The translations under genes were made by a program, and so were the position numbers. The notes under the pieces were generated by a model that was not told where the DNA came from, ran no database searches, and was given only the letters and a program-made list of their open reading frames with translations. Below are positions 40,978 to 52,472 of a stretch of DNA of 64,000 nucleotides, one piece after another. Source of the DNA: Gammaproteobacteria bacterium (GTDB lineage: Bacteria; Pseudomonadota; Gammaproteobacteria; SZUA-229); the NCBI GenBank assembly GCA_013041745.1, contig JABDRN010000026.1, positions 96,051 to 160,050 of the forward strand. The letters are read 5' to 3'. Within the stretch, counting starts at the first letter, position 1. Every line of letters starts with the position of its first letter.

Positions 40978-41301
40978 ATGGCTATAACATTAACAGAACC
41001 TGCTGCTGACCGTGTCAAAGCATTCCTGGATAATCGTGGTAAGGGTGTGGGTCTTCGTCTGGGTGTGAAAACCATGGGCTGTTCTGGTATGGCATATGTG
41101 CTCGAGTTCGTCGATGAAATTAACCCTGAAGACGAGGTCTTCGAAGACGCCGGTGTAAAGGTGATCGTCGACAAAAAAAGTCTCGTATATCTGGATGGCA
41201 CTGAACTGGATTATACAAAAGAAGGTTTGAATGAAGGCTTCAAGTTTAACAACCCGAAAGAAAAAGCAGCTTGTGGATGCGGCGAGAGTTTTACCGTCTA
41301 G
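40978..41301 (+). CDS. iscA: Iron-sulfur cluster assembly protein IscA
   Basis: [11 protein letters not shown]...[10 protein letters not shown]. Confidence 0.97.
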   Translation: MAITLTEPAADRVKAFLDNRGKGVGLRLGVKTMGCSGMAYVLEFVDEINPEDEVFEDAGVKVIVDKKSLVYLDGTELDYTKEGLNEGFKFNNPKEKAACGCGESFTV

Positions 41302-41348
41302 TTCCCCCGTTGTTTAAAACAGTTTAATTATTACTAGTTAGTATCGCC

Positions 41349-41897
41349 GTGCCAAAGGATATCCTGAGCAGCAACTTTTTCGAGTTGTTCGAACTCCCTG
41401 TTTCATATGATGTGGATCTAAACAAAGTCCAGCAGCATTATATGGCTCTGCAAAAAGAGGTGCATCCTGATAAATATACTGGTGCTACTGATCAGGAAAA
41501 ACGTCTATCGATGCAGCAGACTTCATGGATTAATGAAGCACAGGCGACTCTAAAAGACCCTGTAGCAAGAGCGACATACCTGTTGAAATTGAAAGGAGTC
41601 GATATCAATCTCGAAAATGAGACTACCATGGATGCGGGCTTTTTGATGCAGCAGCTAGAGGTGCGAGAACGATTAGAAAACATAAAGCAGGAAAATGACC
41701 CGCTGGATTCACTCGAGCAGATGTCAAAAGAGTTGAAGTCTGCATCTGATGATATGATGAAAAGTTTCGCACAGGCATATGAAGCGGGAGAGATCGATGA
41801 ATCGCGTGAGTGGATACGTAAATTACAATTCATGCATAAAGCGATAAAACAGATAAATACTTTATCAGCCGACCTCGAAGACGAATTGATGGGATAG
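41349..41897 (+). CDS. hscB: Co-chaperone HscB
   Basis: NFFELFELPVSYDVD...EVHPDKY J-domain HPD. Confidence 0.95.
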   Translation: MPKDILSSNFFELFELPVSYDVDLNKVQQHYMALQKEVHPDKYTGATDQEKRLSMQQTSWINEAQATLKDPVARATYLLKLKGVDINLENETTMDAGFLMQQLEVRERLENIKQENDPLDSLEQMSKELKSASDDMMKSFAQAYEAGEIDESREWIRKLQFMHKAIKQINTLSADLEDELMG

Positions 41898-41931
41898 CTG
41901 CCTGAGCAGGCACTTTAGATAAATAAAGATT

Positions 41932-43848
41932 ATGGCACTTATTCAAATAGCAGAACCCGGGCAATCAACAACCGCGCATCAGCATAGGCTTGCTGTCGGT
42001 ATTGATCTGGGTACCACCAACTCTCTGGTCGCTACCGTGCGTAGTGGAGAGGTTGATACATTGCCTGATGTGGATGGTAGCCACCTGTTACCTTCAGTCG
42101 TACATTATGGGAAAGATGAAGTGCATGTCGGTTTAACAGCGCAGCAGTACAGTGTCTCTGATCCCTGGAATACCATCGTATCGGTGAAACGATTTATGGG
42201 GCGCGGTGCTGATGATATATCCGCCAAAGATGAACATTATTCGTATAGTTTTGCTGAAACCGATAGCTCTGTACCGAGGATAAAAACTCGCAGTGGTGAT
42301 GTCAGTGCAGTCGAGGTATCTGCAGAGATTCTAAAAAATCTGAAGCAACGTGCAGTCAAAACACTGGGCGACGATTTATCCGGTGCGGTAATCACCGTGC
42401 CTGCCTACTTCGATGATGCCCAGCGTCAGGCGACTAAAGATGCCGCCAGGCTCGCAGAGATCAATGTTCTCCGCCTGTTAAATGAGCCCACGGCGGCAGC
42501 TGTGGCATATGGTCTCGATACCGGTAACGAGGGTGTCATAGCGGTCTATGATCTTGGTGGAGGCACCTTCGATATTTCGATATTACGCCTCAATAAGGGT
42601 GTCTTCGAGGTGCTGGCAACCGGTGGCAACAGTTCCTTAGGTGGTGATGATTTTGATTTCGTCATCACGCAATGGATAATCGAGCAGGCTGGCTTTTCGA
42701 ATATAGATGATCCAGCTTTCAGTCGTCTGATCATGCAACATGCGCGCTCGGCGAAAGAAGCCCTGGCCGAACATGACGCTGTCTCGATCAATATAGATGC
42801 AGAGAATGGCTCATGGCAGGGTAGCCTCGATCGAGACAAACTAAATGAGTTGTTAACGCCGCTGGTAAAGAAAACACTGATGTCATGTCGTCGTGCGCTG
42901 CGTGATGCCGATATTGATATCGAAGAGATACGCGAAGTCGTAATGGTGGGCGGTTCGACACGTACCCTGATAGTGCGAGAGATGGTCGCTGAGTTTTTTC
43001 AATGCGAGCCCCTGACCAGCATCGATCCAGATAAGGTGGTTGCCACCGGTGCAGCGCTGCAGGCTGACGTACTCGCTGGTAATAAGCCCGATGATGAGAT
43101 GCTGCTGCTCGACGTCATACCTTTGTCTTTGGGTATCGAAACCATGGGCGGCCTGGTTGAGAAGATAATCCATCGTAATACTGCTATCCCTGTCGCCAAG
43201 GCGCAGGAATTTACTACCTATAAAGATGGGCAGACCGCCATGGCTGTTCATGTGCTACAGGGAGAACGCGAACTGGTCAGTGATTGTCGTTCGCTGGCGC
43301 GTTTCGAACTGCGCGGCTTTCCACCCCAGGTCGCCGGTGCAGCACGTATCCGTGTAACGTTTCAGGTCGATGCTGATGGTCTGTTGATCGTCAGTGCACA
43401 AGAAGAAAACAGTGGTATCGAGGCCAGTGTCGATGTGAAACCATCTTATGGTCTGAGTGATAACGAGATCGAAACTATGCTGCGTGATTCAATCGAGCAT
43501 GCCGAGGATGACATGCATACGCGCACACTGCGTGAGCAGCAGGTTGAGGCGGACCGTGTCATCGAAGCGCTGGATTCTGCCATCGCCAGCGACGGTGACC
43601 AGTTGTTGTCCGAGGATGAGACAGAGCAGATCAATAAAGCCCGGCAGGTTTTAGTCGAGACGAAATCCGGGTCAGACGTAGATGCTATCGAACAGGCGAT
43701 CAAACAGCTTGAGGTGGCGTGTGAGGCTTATGTCGCCCGCCGGATGAACACGAATATCAAAACTGCGATGCAGGGGCATTCGATAGAAGAATATGCGCCC
43801 GAGCAGAGTTTAGATGCAAAAGCAGCAGAAGCGAAAGTAGAGGAGTAG
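41932..43848 (+). CDS. hscA: Fe-S assembly chaperone HscA
   Basis: [31 protein letters not shown], Hsp70 fold. Confidence 0.97.
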   Translation: MALIQIAEPGQSTTAHQHRLAVGIDLGTTNSLVATVRSGEVDTLPDVDGSHLLPSVVHYGKDEVHVGLTAQQYSVSDPWNTIVSVKRFMGRGADDISAKDEHYSYSFAETDSSVPRIKTRSGDVSAVEVSAEILKNLKQRAVKTLGDDLSGAVITVPAYFDDAQRQATKDAARLAEINVLRLLNEPTAAAVAYGLDTGNEGVIAVYDLGGGTFDISILRLNKGVFEVLATGGNSSLGGDDFDFVITQWIIEQAGFSNIDDPAFSRLIMQHARSAKEALAEHDAVSINIDAENGSWQGSLDRDKLNELLTPLVKKTLMSCRRALRDADIDIEEIREVVMVGGSTRTLIVREMVAEFFQCEPLTSIDPDKVVATGAALQADVLAGNKPDDEMLLLDVIPLSLGIETMGGLVEKIIHRNTAIPVAKAQEFTTYKDGQTAMAVHVLQGERELVSDCRSLARFELRGFPPQVAGAARIRVTFQVDADGLLIVSAQEENSGIEASVDVKPSYGLSDNEIETMLRDSIEHAEDDMHTRTLREQQVEADRVIEALDSAIASDGDQLLSEDETEQINKARQVLVETKSGSDVDAIEQAIKQLEVACEAYVARRMNTNIKTAMQGHSIEEYAPEQSLDAKAAEAKVEE

Positions 43849-43853
43849 TTAAC

Positions 43854-44192
43854 GTGCCACAAATTATTTTCTTACCGCATGAAGAGTTGTGTCCTGATGG
43901 CATGGTAATCGATGCAGAGTCAGGTACCACGATCTGTGACGCAGCGTTGCAGAATCATATCGAGATCGAACATGCTTGTGAAAAATCATGTGCATGCACT
44001 ACCTGTCATGTATATATCCGTGAAGGAATGGATTCTCTAAATGAGAATACTGAAGATGAAGATGACATGCTGGATAAAGCCTGGGGGTTAGATCCTGATT
44101 CACGTTTGAGCTGTCAGACCGTGGTCGGTGACGAGGATCTGGTAGTAGAGATTCCAAAATATACCATCAACATGGTTTCTGAAAATCACTAG
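43854..44192 (+). CDS. fdx: ISC system 2Fe-2S ferredoxin
   Basis: EHACEKSCACTTCHVYIREG ... RLSCQTVV. Confidence 0.97.
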   Translation: MPQIIFLPHEELCPDGMVIDAESGTTICDAALQNHIEIEHACEKSCACTTCHVYIREGMDSLNENTEDEDDMLDKAWGLDPDSRLSCQTVVGDEDLVVEIPKYTINMVSENH

Positions 44193-44206
44193 CAGAGAGG
44201 AAGTAT

Positions 44207-44410
44207 ATGATACTTAAGTGGGTAGATAGCCTTGAGATTGCCATTGCACTGGATGAGGAACACCCTGATGTCGATCCGAGATATGTGAATTTTGTCGATC
44301 TGCGTCAGTGGGTGCTGGATCTTGAAGATTTTGATGATGCCGCTGATCACAGCGGTGAGCGTATCCTGGAAGCTATCCAATTAGCCTGGATCGAAGAAAA
44401 AGAAGATTAG
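44207..44410 (+). CDS. iscX: Fe-S assembly protein IscX
   Basis: 67 aa; HPDVDPRYVNFVDLRQWVLDLEDFDD. Confidence 0.95.
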   Translation: MILKWVDSLEIAIALDEEHPDVDPRYVNFVDLRQWVLDLEDFDDAADHSGERILEAIQLAWIEEKED

Positions 44411-44505
44411 AAACTTTTTCAGCATCTCGCAGTTAATTACTATCTGCGCGTTGATTTGCGGCCTAATAATAGGTTCTGCAGCCATAATCATGTAATATTT
44501 CCCTG

Positions 44506-45663
44506 ATGAGCGTAATTCAGCAAACAATCGAGTCAAATCCTGTGCAACAGGTGGTTTTTGATAATAAGACCACTAACCTGTTGGGGCTTGACCGTGCCGC
44601 TCTGGAAGCGTTTTTTGAGAGTATCGGTGAGAAAAAATTCCGCGCAACTCAGGTGATGAAGTGGATCCACCAGATGGGGGTCACTGATTTTCAGCAGATG
44701 AATAATCTGTCGAAGGATCTGCGTAGACAACTTTCAGAGACCAGTTGCATACAAAATCTGCATGTTGCAAAAGACCTCATTTCAAAAGATGGTACCCGTA
44801 AATGGCTGTTGCAGTTGCACGACGGCAATAATATCGAGACTGTCTTTATTCCTGAAGACGACCGCGGCACCTTATGTGTGTCATCCCAGGTAGGGTGCGC
44901 ACTTGACTGTAGCTTCTGTTCCACCGGGCGTCAGGGATTCAATCGCAACCTGACTGCAGCCGAGATCATCTCCCAGGTCTGGCTCGCATCGCAATTACTG
45001 GAAGAAGAAAAGAAACCAGGCAGAAAGATTACCAACGTGGTGATGATGGGTATGGGGGAGCCGTTATTGAACTTTGATAACACTATCACTGCGGTACGCA
45101 TAATGATGGATGATTTTGCCTATGGCTTAAGCAAGCGACGTGTCACCGTCAGTACAGCAGGCGTTGTGCCCGCTATGGAGCGTTTAGGTGATACACTCGA
45201 TATGAGGCTGGCCGTATCGCTGCATGCCACGAATGACGAGTTGCGTAATGAGCTGGTGCCGGTCAATAAGAAATATCCATTGAAAGAATTAATGGCTGCT
45301 TGCCGCCGATTTATTGATAAACAGAATACACGTTCTAGAATAACCTTTGAGTATGTGATGTTAGATGGTATCAATGATAAGCCTGAACATGCCCGCGAGC
45401 TGATCAGGTTATTAAAAGGCATTCCAACCTTGATGAATCTGATACCATTTAATCCGTTTGAAGGCTCGGGCTATAGTACTTCATCAAAGAAAGCTGTAAC
45501 CCGATTTCGAGAGATCCTGCATGCATCAGGAATGACCACAGTGGTGCGTAAAACACGCGGTGATGATATCGATGCCGCCTGCGGCCAGCTCGCAGGCAAG
45601 ATTGAAGATAAAAGCCGTCGACACCGACGTTTTGAAGAGCCCAGGTTTGGGATGGAAAAATAA
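44506..45663 (+). CDS. rlmN: 23S rRNA/tRNA adenine C2-methyltransferase RlmN
   Basis: [38 protein letters not shown]. Confidence 0.97.
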   Translation: MSVIQQTIESNPVQQVVFDNKTTNLLGLDRAALEAFFESIGEKKFRATQVMKWIHQMGVTDFQQMNNLSKDLRRQLSETSCIQNLHVAKDLISKDGTRKWLLQLHDGNNIETVFIPEDDRGTLCVSSQVGCALDCSFCSTGRQGFNRNLTAAEIISQVWLASQLLEEEKKPGRKITNVVMMGMGEPLLNFDNTITAVRIMMDDFAYGLSKRRVTVSTAGVVPAMERLGDTLDMRLAVSLHATNDELRNELVPVNKKYPLKELMAACRRFIDKQNTRSRITFEYVMLDGINDKPEHARELIRLLKGIPTLMNLIPFNPFEGSGYSTSSKKAVTRFREILHASGMTTVVRKTRGDDIDAACGQLAGKIEDKSRRHRRFEEPRFGMEK

Positions 45664-46488
45664 ATGCCTAAAGAAAGCAATACAATAACAATTATAAATA
45701 ATGCCTTCATAGCCTTACTGTTAGTGACATCATTGGCTGCTTGTACAACGACAGATGACAAGGCAGTAATAAAGACGATCAAGACCCAGAAGTCGACCGA
45801 ACCAAACCTGAAAGAAGCTGCCGAGTTAAATACCCAGTTAGCTATCGGCTATATTCAGCGTCAGCAGTACAAACCTGCCAAGGATAAGCTGGAAAAGTCA
45901 ATCGATCAAAATCCAGATTATCTGCCTGCATACAAGACTCTGGCTTACCTGTATGCACTGCTGGGCCAGTCAGAAAAAGCTGAAGAGAAATACGAGGAAG
46001 CGCTGGATCTGAAACCTGATGATCCCGACCTGTCAAATAGTTATGGTGCTTTTCTTTGTTCTTTAGGTCGCTATGACGAGGCTCAGGAACGGTTGAGAGT
46101 CGCGTATACTGACCCGTTCTATGAAACACTTTATCTGGCGGAGAGTAATGCCGGCAGTTGCTTTGTCAAACAGGGTGAATATAAACAGGCCGAAGCTTTG
46201 TTAAGAAGATCACTTCGCAAAGAACCCAAGTTGCCAGGTTCTCTGATATCGATGGCCGATGTAGGGATCAAAACAGAGCGATATCTCATGGCACGCGCCT
46301 ATATCCAGCGATACCATGCCATAAAGGCGCCAAGCGCAGAAAGTCTATGGATCCAGATTCAGGCTGAAAAATACCTGGGTGCTAAAGATCACTATATTAA
46401 ATATGCGCGCAAGTTGATACAGGATTTTCCTGATTCAGATCAAGCTGGCTGGGTCGAAGCTGAGGCTCGCAGCGAACAACTTAGATGA
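45664..46488 (+). CDS. pilW: Type IV pilus biogenesis/stability protein PilW
   Basis: Lipobox LAACTT, TPR repeats, position after rlmN. Confidence 0.88.
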   Translation: MPKESNTITIINNAFIALLLVTSLAACTTTDDKAVIKTIKTQKSTEPNLKEAAELNTQLAIGYIQRQQYKPAKDKLEKSIDQNPDYLPAYKTLAYLYALLGQSEKAEEKYEEALDLKPDDPDLSNSYGAFLCSLGRYDEAQERLRVAYTDPFYETLYLAESNAGSCFVKQGEYKQAEALLRRSLRKEPKLPGSLISMADVGIKTERYLMARAYIQRYHAIKAPSAESLWIQIQAEKYLGAKDHYIKYARKLIQDFPDSDQAGWVEAEARSEQLR

Positions 46489-47468
46489 TGAGCCAATCAG
46501 TGAATAAAAGCGACGTCGAAACAACAGAAAAAGATACCGATTTTGGCAGACAGCTAGCGCAAGCTCGAAAAGCGCAAAATTATACTGTCGAAGAGATAAG
46601 CGAGCATATAAAAATACCTGTCCACACGATATCAGTACTGGAATCCAGTGACCTGGAAAAGCTGCCGGCGCCAACATTTGCCAAGGGTTATATACGAGCC
46701 TATGCTAAATTCCTTGAGATATCCGAAGATGAGGTACTGGAAAAATACAGCCTCGCTGTGCCCCGGGACGAGGAGAGTTCATTAAGGCCTCGTTCAAACC
46801 TGCCAGGTGAAGCAAGTAGTCAATCACCGCTAGTAAAGAGCATCACCATGCTTTTGATAATCGCTGGAATTGCGGCGGTGATCTTTGGTAGTTTCAAATA
46901 TTACCAGGAGAAGGCCGGTGCTATGGAGGGGGAACTCGATAACAGGGCCCAGAGCTATACCGGGAGCTCTCTGGATTCCCCCGCCATTAATCCTTCGGAA
47001 ACTGAGCAGAATCCAGGTTTGAGTGGTGATGATAAATTACTCGTCGGGCAATTAGATTCATCTGAAGATATGTCTGCCGCTACGGACGAACAGGATGTAG
47101 CTGCTGTAGCTGGTGATACTGACAATGAAGAGAGGCCTGCTCTGGAGAGTGAGGTAGAAACAGTCACCGAGGAAGAAATTGTAGCTGAACAGGCAGCGGA
47201 GAATGATATCATCGAGTTTTTTGCTGAAAATGGCTCGTGGATGGAAGTTCGTGATGCCAATAACGCGCGTCTGTTTTATAATATGGTGCCAGTAGGCAGC
47301 ACTAAGGTAATTGTTGGAAAAGCTCCTTTTAGCGTGACCATGGGTAATGCGAAAACGACCCGGGTCGTAATAAATGACCTTGAGGTCGATATGACTGGAT
47401 ATATCCGGCCTAATAATACAGCAATTTTCAGAGTTTCAACGGATGGGCAGGATATCATTATCCAGTAA
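46485..47468 (+). CDS. rodZ: RodZ-like HTH/DUF4115 protein
   Basis: GRQLAQARKAQNYTVEEISEHIKIP HTH, single TM, C-terminal DUF4115-like ENGSWMEVRDANNARLFYNM. Confidence 0.9.
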   Translation: MMSQSVNKSDVETTEKDTDFGRQLAQARKAQNYTVEEISEHIKIPVHTISVLESSDLEKLPAPTFAKGYIRAYAKFLEISEDEVLEKYSLAVPRDEESSLRPRSNLPGEASSQSPLVKSITMLLIIAGIAAVIFGSFKYYQEKAGAMEGELDNRAQSYTGSSLDSPAINPSETEQNPGLSGDDKLLVGQLDSSEDMSAATDEQDVAAVAGDTDNEERPALESEVETVTEEEIVAEQAAENDIIEFFAENGSWMEVRDANNARLFYNMVPVGSTKVIVGKAPFSVTMGNAKTTRVVINDLEVDMTGYIRPNNTAIFRVSTDGQDIIIQ

Positions 47469-47545
47469 CTATCTTAAGCGATAGCTTCGTGCTTCTCACC
47501 GCTGCATACAATCTTAATCAAGTAATCAGATCACAAGTTTTTTAA

Positions 47546-48817
47546 ATGGCTAAATCAATCCAATCCATTCGTGGTATGCATGACGTATTGCCAGATGACA
47601 GCTATCGCTGGCAGTCATTTGAAACGGTTATCCGTCAGCTGATGGCAGCATATGGATACCGTGAGATACGTATGCCCCTGGTGGAATCTACTGATCTGTT
47701 CTGCCGCTCAATCGGCGAAGTTACCGATATCGTTGAGAAAGAGATGTATACCTTCGAGGACCGTAACGGTGACAAGCTCACCTTACGCCCTGAAGGGACT
47801 GCAAGTTGTGTGCGTGCCGGAATACAGCATGGTCTTTTGCATAACCAGGTGCAGCGCTTATGGTACAGTGGTCCGATGTTTCGCCATGAACGCCCGCAAA
47901 AGGGGCGTTATCGTCAGTTCCACCAGTTCGGTACTGAAGTTTATGGTATCGATACGCCCGATATCGATGCAGAGCTGATATTGATCAGTGCGCGATTATG
48001 GCAGCAACTCGGGCTGAAAGGTGTGCGCCTGGAACTCAATACATTAGGTTCCAACGAAGCCAGAGCGGAGTACAAGCAGGTACTGGTCAATTACTTGAAT
48101 GACCATAGAGAACAGCTAGATGAGGACAGCTTGCGTCGACTGGAGACAAACCCGCTGCGTGTCCTGGACAGTAAAAATCCTGCGATGAAAGAGATGCTGG
48201 ATAAGGCGCCTGCCCTGGTTGACCACCTCGATGATGAATCGAAGCAGCAGTTTGATAAACTGAAGGCCAGTCTGGATGCGGTTGGCATATCATATATCAT
48301 TAATCCGCGCCTGGTTCGTGGCCTGGATTATTATTGTAAAACGGTATTCGAGTGGGTTACCGATGATCTGGGTGCACAGGGTACAATATGTGCTGGTGGA
48401 CGTTATGATGGCCTCGTCGAACAACTGGGTGGCAAAGCGACTCCAGCCGTCGGTTTTGCCCTGGGCATGGAGCGAATCCTGGCGCTGCTGGAGTCACAGC
48501 AGCAACAGCCAGCACAGACAGTCGATATATATATGGTCTTGATCGGCGCTGAAACTGAAGTCAAGGGTTTACAGATTGCGGAGAATATCAGGAATGCAGT
48601 ACCTGGTGTTAAAATGATCACGCACTGCGGTGGTGGCTCAGTCAAGAGTCAGATGAAAAAAGCAGATAAGAGTGGCGCAGGTATCGCCTTGATCATCGCT
48701 GAAGATGAGCTTGAGAATGAACAGGTCACAGTAAAATACCTGCGTCAGAATAAAGAACAGGTAACGGTCAGCGCTGATGAGCTGGACGCATTTATTAGAA
48801 ATTTTGTAAAGGGTTGA
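47546..48817 (+). CDS. hisS: Histidyl-tRNA synthetase
   Basis: [43 protein letters not shown]. Confidence 0.98.
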   Translation: MAKSIQSIRGMHDVLPDDSYRWQSFETVIRQLMAAYGYREIRMPLVESTDLFCRSIGEVTDIVEKEMYTFEDRNGDKLTLRPEGTASCVRAGIQHGLLHNQVQRLWYSGPMFRHERPQKGRYRQFHQFGTEVYGIDTPDIDAELILISARLWQQLGLKGVRLELNTLGSNEARAEYKQVLVNYLNDHREQLDEDSLRRLETNPLRVLDSKNPAMKEMLDKAPALVDHLDDESKQQFDKLKASLDAVGISYIINPRLVRGLDYYCKTVFEWVTDDLGAQGTICAGGRYDGLVEQLGGKATPAVGFALGMERILALLESQQQQPAQTVDIYMVLIGAETEVKGLQIAENIRNAVPGVKMITHCGGGSVKSQMKKADKSGAGIALIIAEDELENEQVTVKYLRQNKEQVTVSADELDAFIRNFVKG

Positions 48818-48825
48818 TATCAACG

Positions 48826-49509
48826 ATGAATGAGTACGAAACAGAAGAGCAGCAAATCGAAGCCTTGAAGAAATGGTGGAAGGAAAACGGGACCTCCCTG
48901 ATCGTTGGCTTGTTTGTCGGTGTGTCTGCTCTATTTGGCTGGCGTTATTACGTCGAGCAGAACAACGTCCATTATGTGCTCGCCAGTGATCTCTATATGC
49001 AGGTGCTACAGGGTGCTAACAGTGGAACCATCGATGAGAAAACAGTCGATATCCACAACCAGCTGGTGAATGCGTATTCTGATACACCATATGCATCTCT
49101 GGCATCACTGGCACTTGCTAAGACTGAATATGAAAAAGATAATACGGACGGTTCAGTCGCGCAGCTCGAACTTGCGGTCAAGCATGCGAATGACGAAGTT
49201 ATCAAGCAGGTGGCTCATTTGCGTCTTGTTCGTGTCTACATTGAGCAGAAGAAATATGATGCAGCGATGGCGATATTAGATATGAAACATGCTGCTGCAT
49301 ATGATGCCCAGTATGAAGAGCTGAAGGGCGATGTATACAAGGCTCAGGGTGATATCGCTCAAGCTAGACTGGCTTATGATAAGGCTATAGAGCTGCAAGG
49401 TATAACGGCCAGTAAATGGTTAAGATTAAAACGACAGAATCTCGGACAGGGTTCGGCTGCTGAAGATCTCAGTGCCAGAAGTGTCTCTGAAGAAAGTTTA
49501 AACTCATAG
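48826..49509 (+). CDS. yfgM: YfgM family tetratricopeptide protein
   Basis: EEQQIEALKKWWKENGTSLIVGLFVGV; ATG 48826. Confidence 0.9.
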   Translation: MNEYETEEQQIEALKKWWKENGTSLIVGLFVGVSALFGWRYYVEQNNVHYVLASDLYMQVLQGANSGTIDEKTVDIHNQLVNAYSDTPYASLASLALAKTEYEKDNTDGSVAQLELAVKHANDEVIKQVAHLRLVRVYIEQKKYDAAMAILDMKHAAAYDAQYEELKGDVYKAQGDIAQARLAYDKAIELQGITASKWLRLKRQNLGQGSAAEDLSARSVSEESLNS

Positions 49510-49571
49510 ATCCGCTAGCGGTTCAGATTGCCGCCAGAAAGCTTCCGTAAAACTGAAGAATACGCCACCCC

Positions 49572-50786
49572 GTGAATAAATACGCCTACTGTTCATATCG
49601 CCTCCTGGTACTGCTGTTCGCTGCACTTTTCGTCAGTGCATGTGCAGATGATGACAACCTTGATCAGCCTGAAGAACTGGTACCATTCTATTCAGATTAT
49701 TACCTGGATGTCAGCTGGCATAAATCTTCAGGTGCTGGTGCTGAAGAACAGTATGTCTTTTTACACCCGCTGATATTAAGCGAAGTCGCAGTGACAAGCA
49801 GCCGTGATGGTGTAATCAATATCATCAGCCTGCAAACGGGTGAATATGATGAAGAAATCGAACTGGACTCGGTCATCAGTGCCGGCGTCGGTGGCGATGA
49901 GAATGTCTGGTTACTGGCAACCCGTGATGCACATGTTATCGCAGTCGATGCAAAAAGCCGCAGAGAACGCTGGCGTACACGCGTACCAAGCGAAGTGCTG
50001 GCAAGGCCGGCACTGTATGATGATAGTGTCATCGTCAGGTCAATCGATGGCAAGATCCTCAGCCTGGATGTCAACAGTGGCAAGATCCGTTGGCAATACC
50101 AGCGAGCGATTCCAGACCTGACCCTGCGTGGTACCAGTGAACCAGTCATCGCACGTGGAAAGATATTTGTCGGCCTCGAGGATGGACGGCTCATCGCGAT
50201 TTCACCTGACAATGGTGAAGTGATATGGGATGTGGCTTTATCTTTACCATCAGGACGCTCAGAGATTCAGCGACTGGTTGATATCGATGGTGATGCAGAG
50301 CTGTATGGCAGAGTTTTGTATGCCGCCAGTTTTCAGGGAAGGGTGGCTGCGATAGATGTCGATCGCGGACAGTTCTTGTGGGCACGAGATTTCTCGACAC
50401 ATACCGGTGTCATACTCGATGATAAAGTTTTGTACAGCAGTGATGACCAGGGACATATCTGGGCACTGGATAGATTGAACGGTGCAACGATCTGGAAACA
50501 GGAAAAGCTGGCACACAGGAAATTAACCCGTCCCACCATCATCGGTGATTATCTTGCAGTCGGTGACTTCGAGGGTTATGTTCACTTGATGTCTCGCTAT
50601 GATGGCCATTTTGTTGCTCGATTTCAGCTGGGACAGTTCGATGACCTGGGCTGGGACCTCGGCACTGGTATCATCGTACCGCCAATAGTGTTCAGAGGTG
50701 ACAGACTGGTCGTCGTCACCCGTGGCGGCATCGTCTATGTCCTTAGATTATTGAAGCGTGACGACGAGTTCGACGAGTTTAATTAA
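49572..50786 (+). CDS. bamB: Outer membrane assembly factor BamB
   Basis: Lipobox FVSACADD; PQQ-like beta-propeller repeats. Confidence 0.93.
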   Translation: MNKYAYCSYRLLVLLFAALFVSACADDDNLDQPEELVPFYSDYYLDVSWHKSSGAGAEEQYVFLHPLILSEVAVTSSRDGVINIISLQTGEYDEEIELDSVISAGVGGDENVWLLATRDAHVIAVDAKSRRERWRTRVPSEVLARPALYDDSVIVRSIDGKILSLDVNSGKIRWQYQRAIPDLTLRGTSEPVIARGKIFVGLEDGRLIAISPDNGEVIWDVALSLPSGRSEIQRLVDIDGDAELYGRVLYAASFQGRVAAIDVDRGQFLWARDFSTHTGVILDDKVLYSSDDQGHIWALDRLNGATIWKQEKLAHRKLTRPTIIGDYLAVGDFEGYVHLMSRYDGHFVARFQLGQFDDLGWDLGTGIIVPPIVFRGDRLVVVTRGGIVYVLRLLKRDDEFDEFN

Positions 50787-50795
50787 TCCCTTTCC

Positions 50796-52205
50796 ATGTC
50801 GTCGCAGAATATTACAGAACTGGTTGTCTCGTTAGTTGGTCGTCCTAACGTTGGCAAGTCGACGTTGTTCAATGTCCTTACCAGGTCGCGTGATGCATTG
50901 GTGGCTGACTATCCAGGCCTGACACGTGACCGTCAGTATGGCCGATTTAAATTTAAATCATCAGATATCATCATCATCGATACCGGTGGCTTGAGTGGCG
51001 AGAGCGAGGAGCTCGACAGCCATATGGAAAAACAGACGCGTCTCGCCGTCGATGAGAGTGATATCATCCTCTTTATGGTCGATGCCCGCGATGGTCTGAC
51101 ACCTGCGGACGAGGTTATCGCAGATTCACTGAGACGTACCGGTAAAGAGGTAAAGCTGATAGTCAATAAAACTGATGGCCTTGATGTCCGTACTGTTGCA
51201 AGCGAGTTTTTCTCCCTGGGACTCGGTACACCGGTCCCAATCGCGGCATCACAGAACCGGGGTATCCAGGCGATGCTCTCTGACGTGCTGCAATCTTATG
51301 ACCTGAGAGAAGACTCTGCCAGAGAAGATGAGATAGCTGAAGAACTGGATGACGATGAGGAGCAAGATAAAAGTATCAAGGTCGCTATCATCGGTCGCCC
51401 GAATGTTGGTAAATCAACACTGGTTAACCGTTTTCTTGGTGAGGAACGAGTCGTCGTTTTCGACATGCCGGGAACGACCCGTGACAGTGTATCCATCCCG
51501 TTCGAGCGGGATGGTAAGAAGTATACATTTATCGATACTGCCGGTATTCGACGCAAACGTTCGGTGCATGAAGCGATCGAAAAATTCAGTATCATCAAGT
51601 CTATGCAGGCAATCGAACGGGCCAATGTCGTCATCATGATGATCGATGCCAGAACAGAAATCGCTGATCAGGATCTTCATCTCATCGGCTATGTACTGGA
51701 AGCCGGCCGAGCGCTGATTTTGACTATCAATAAATGGGACGGCATGGATGATTATCAGAAAGAGCTGATACATAAAGGTATCGACAAACAGTTGCCCTTC
51801 GTTCGTTTTGCAGAGACCTTCTTTATCTCTGCTTTACACGGTTCGGGTGTTGGTAAACTCTATGAAGCCATCGATCGTGCATATGCTTCTGCGACGAAAA
51901 AATATTCGACCTCTGACCTTACTCGCCTGTTAGAGAAAGCAGTGCAGTCTCATCAGCCACCTCTGGTAAATGGCCGCAGGATAAAATTACGATATGCACA
52001 TCAGGGCGGTATGAATCCACCCCGCATCATCATCCATGGCAACCAGGTAAGTAAGGTGCCTTCCGTGTACAAACGATATCTTACAAACTTTTTCAGGAAA
52101 GAACTCAGCTCGGTTGGAACACCTATCATGATAGAGTTCAAGGGTAGTAACAGCAATCCTTACAAAGATAGTTCAAGGAAAAAATCTGCCTATAAGCGCA
52201 AGTAA
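50796..52205 (+). CDS. der: Ribosome biogenesis GTPase Der
   Basis: Two G domains: GRPNVGKSTLFN and GRPNVGKSTLVN. Confidence 0.98.
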   Translation: MSSQNITELVVSLVGRPNVGKSTLFNVLTRSRDALVADYPGLTRDRQYGRFKFKSSDIIIIDTGGLSGESEELDSHMEKQTRLAVDESDIILFMVDARDGLTPADEVIADSLRRTGKEVKLIVNKTDGLDVRTVASEFFSLGLGTPVPIAASQNRGIQAMLSDVLQSYDLREDSAREDEIAEELDDDEEQDKSIKVAIIGRPNVGKSTLVNRFLGEERVVVFDMPGTTRDSVSIPFERDGKKYTFIDTAGIRRKRSVHEAIEKFSIIKSMQAIERANVVIMMIDARTEIADQDLHLIGYVLEAGRALILTINKWDGMDDYQKELIHKGIDKQLPFVRFAETFFISALHGSGVGKLYEAIDRAYASATKKYSTSDLTRLLEKAVQSHQPPLVNGRRIKLRYAHQGGMNPPRIIIHGNQVSKVPSVYKRYLTNFFRKELSSVGTPIMIEFKGSNSNPYKDSSRKKSAYKRK

Positions 52206-52472
52206 TAGTGATTCGAAAAGATATATCGCTAAATCATTTATACACCCGCATATTAAAAAACCAAGCTCTCCTCCTTCAAAAATTTCATTTATTGTCTATA
52301 TTAATCCGTAAGAAGATGGTTAACATTTGAAATTGCGGGTTTGTTTCTATCTGTATTTCAAGCTACTAGCACTGCTATTAATAAATTACGACAATTTGGC
52401 AGCTTTGCTTGCCAAGCAGCATATTTCAACTATCTTCAGATTATTACAACAAGAATAGGGGAGTCCCTGAAG

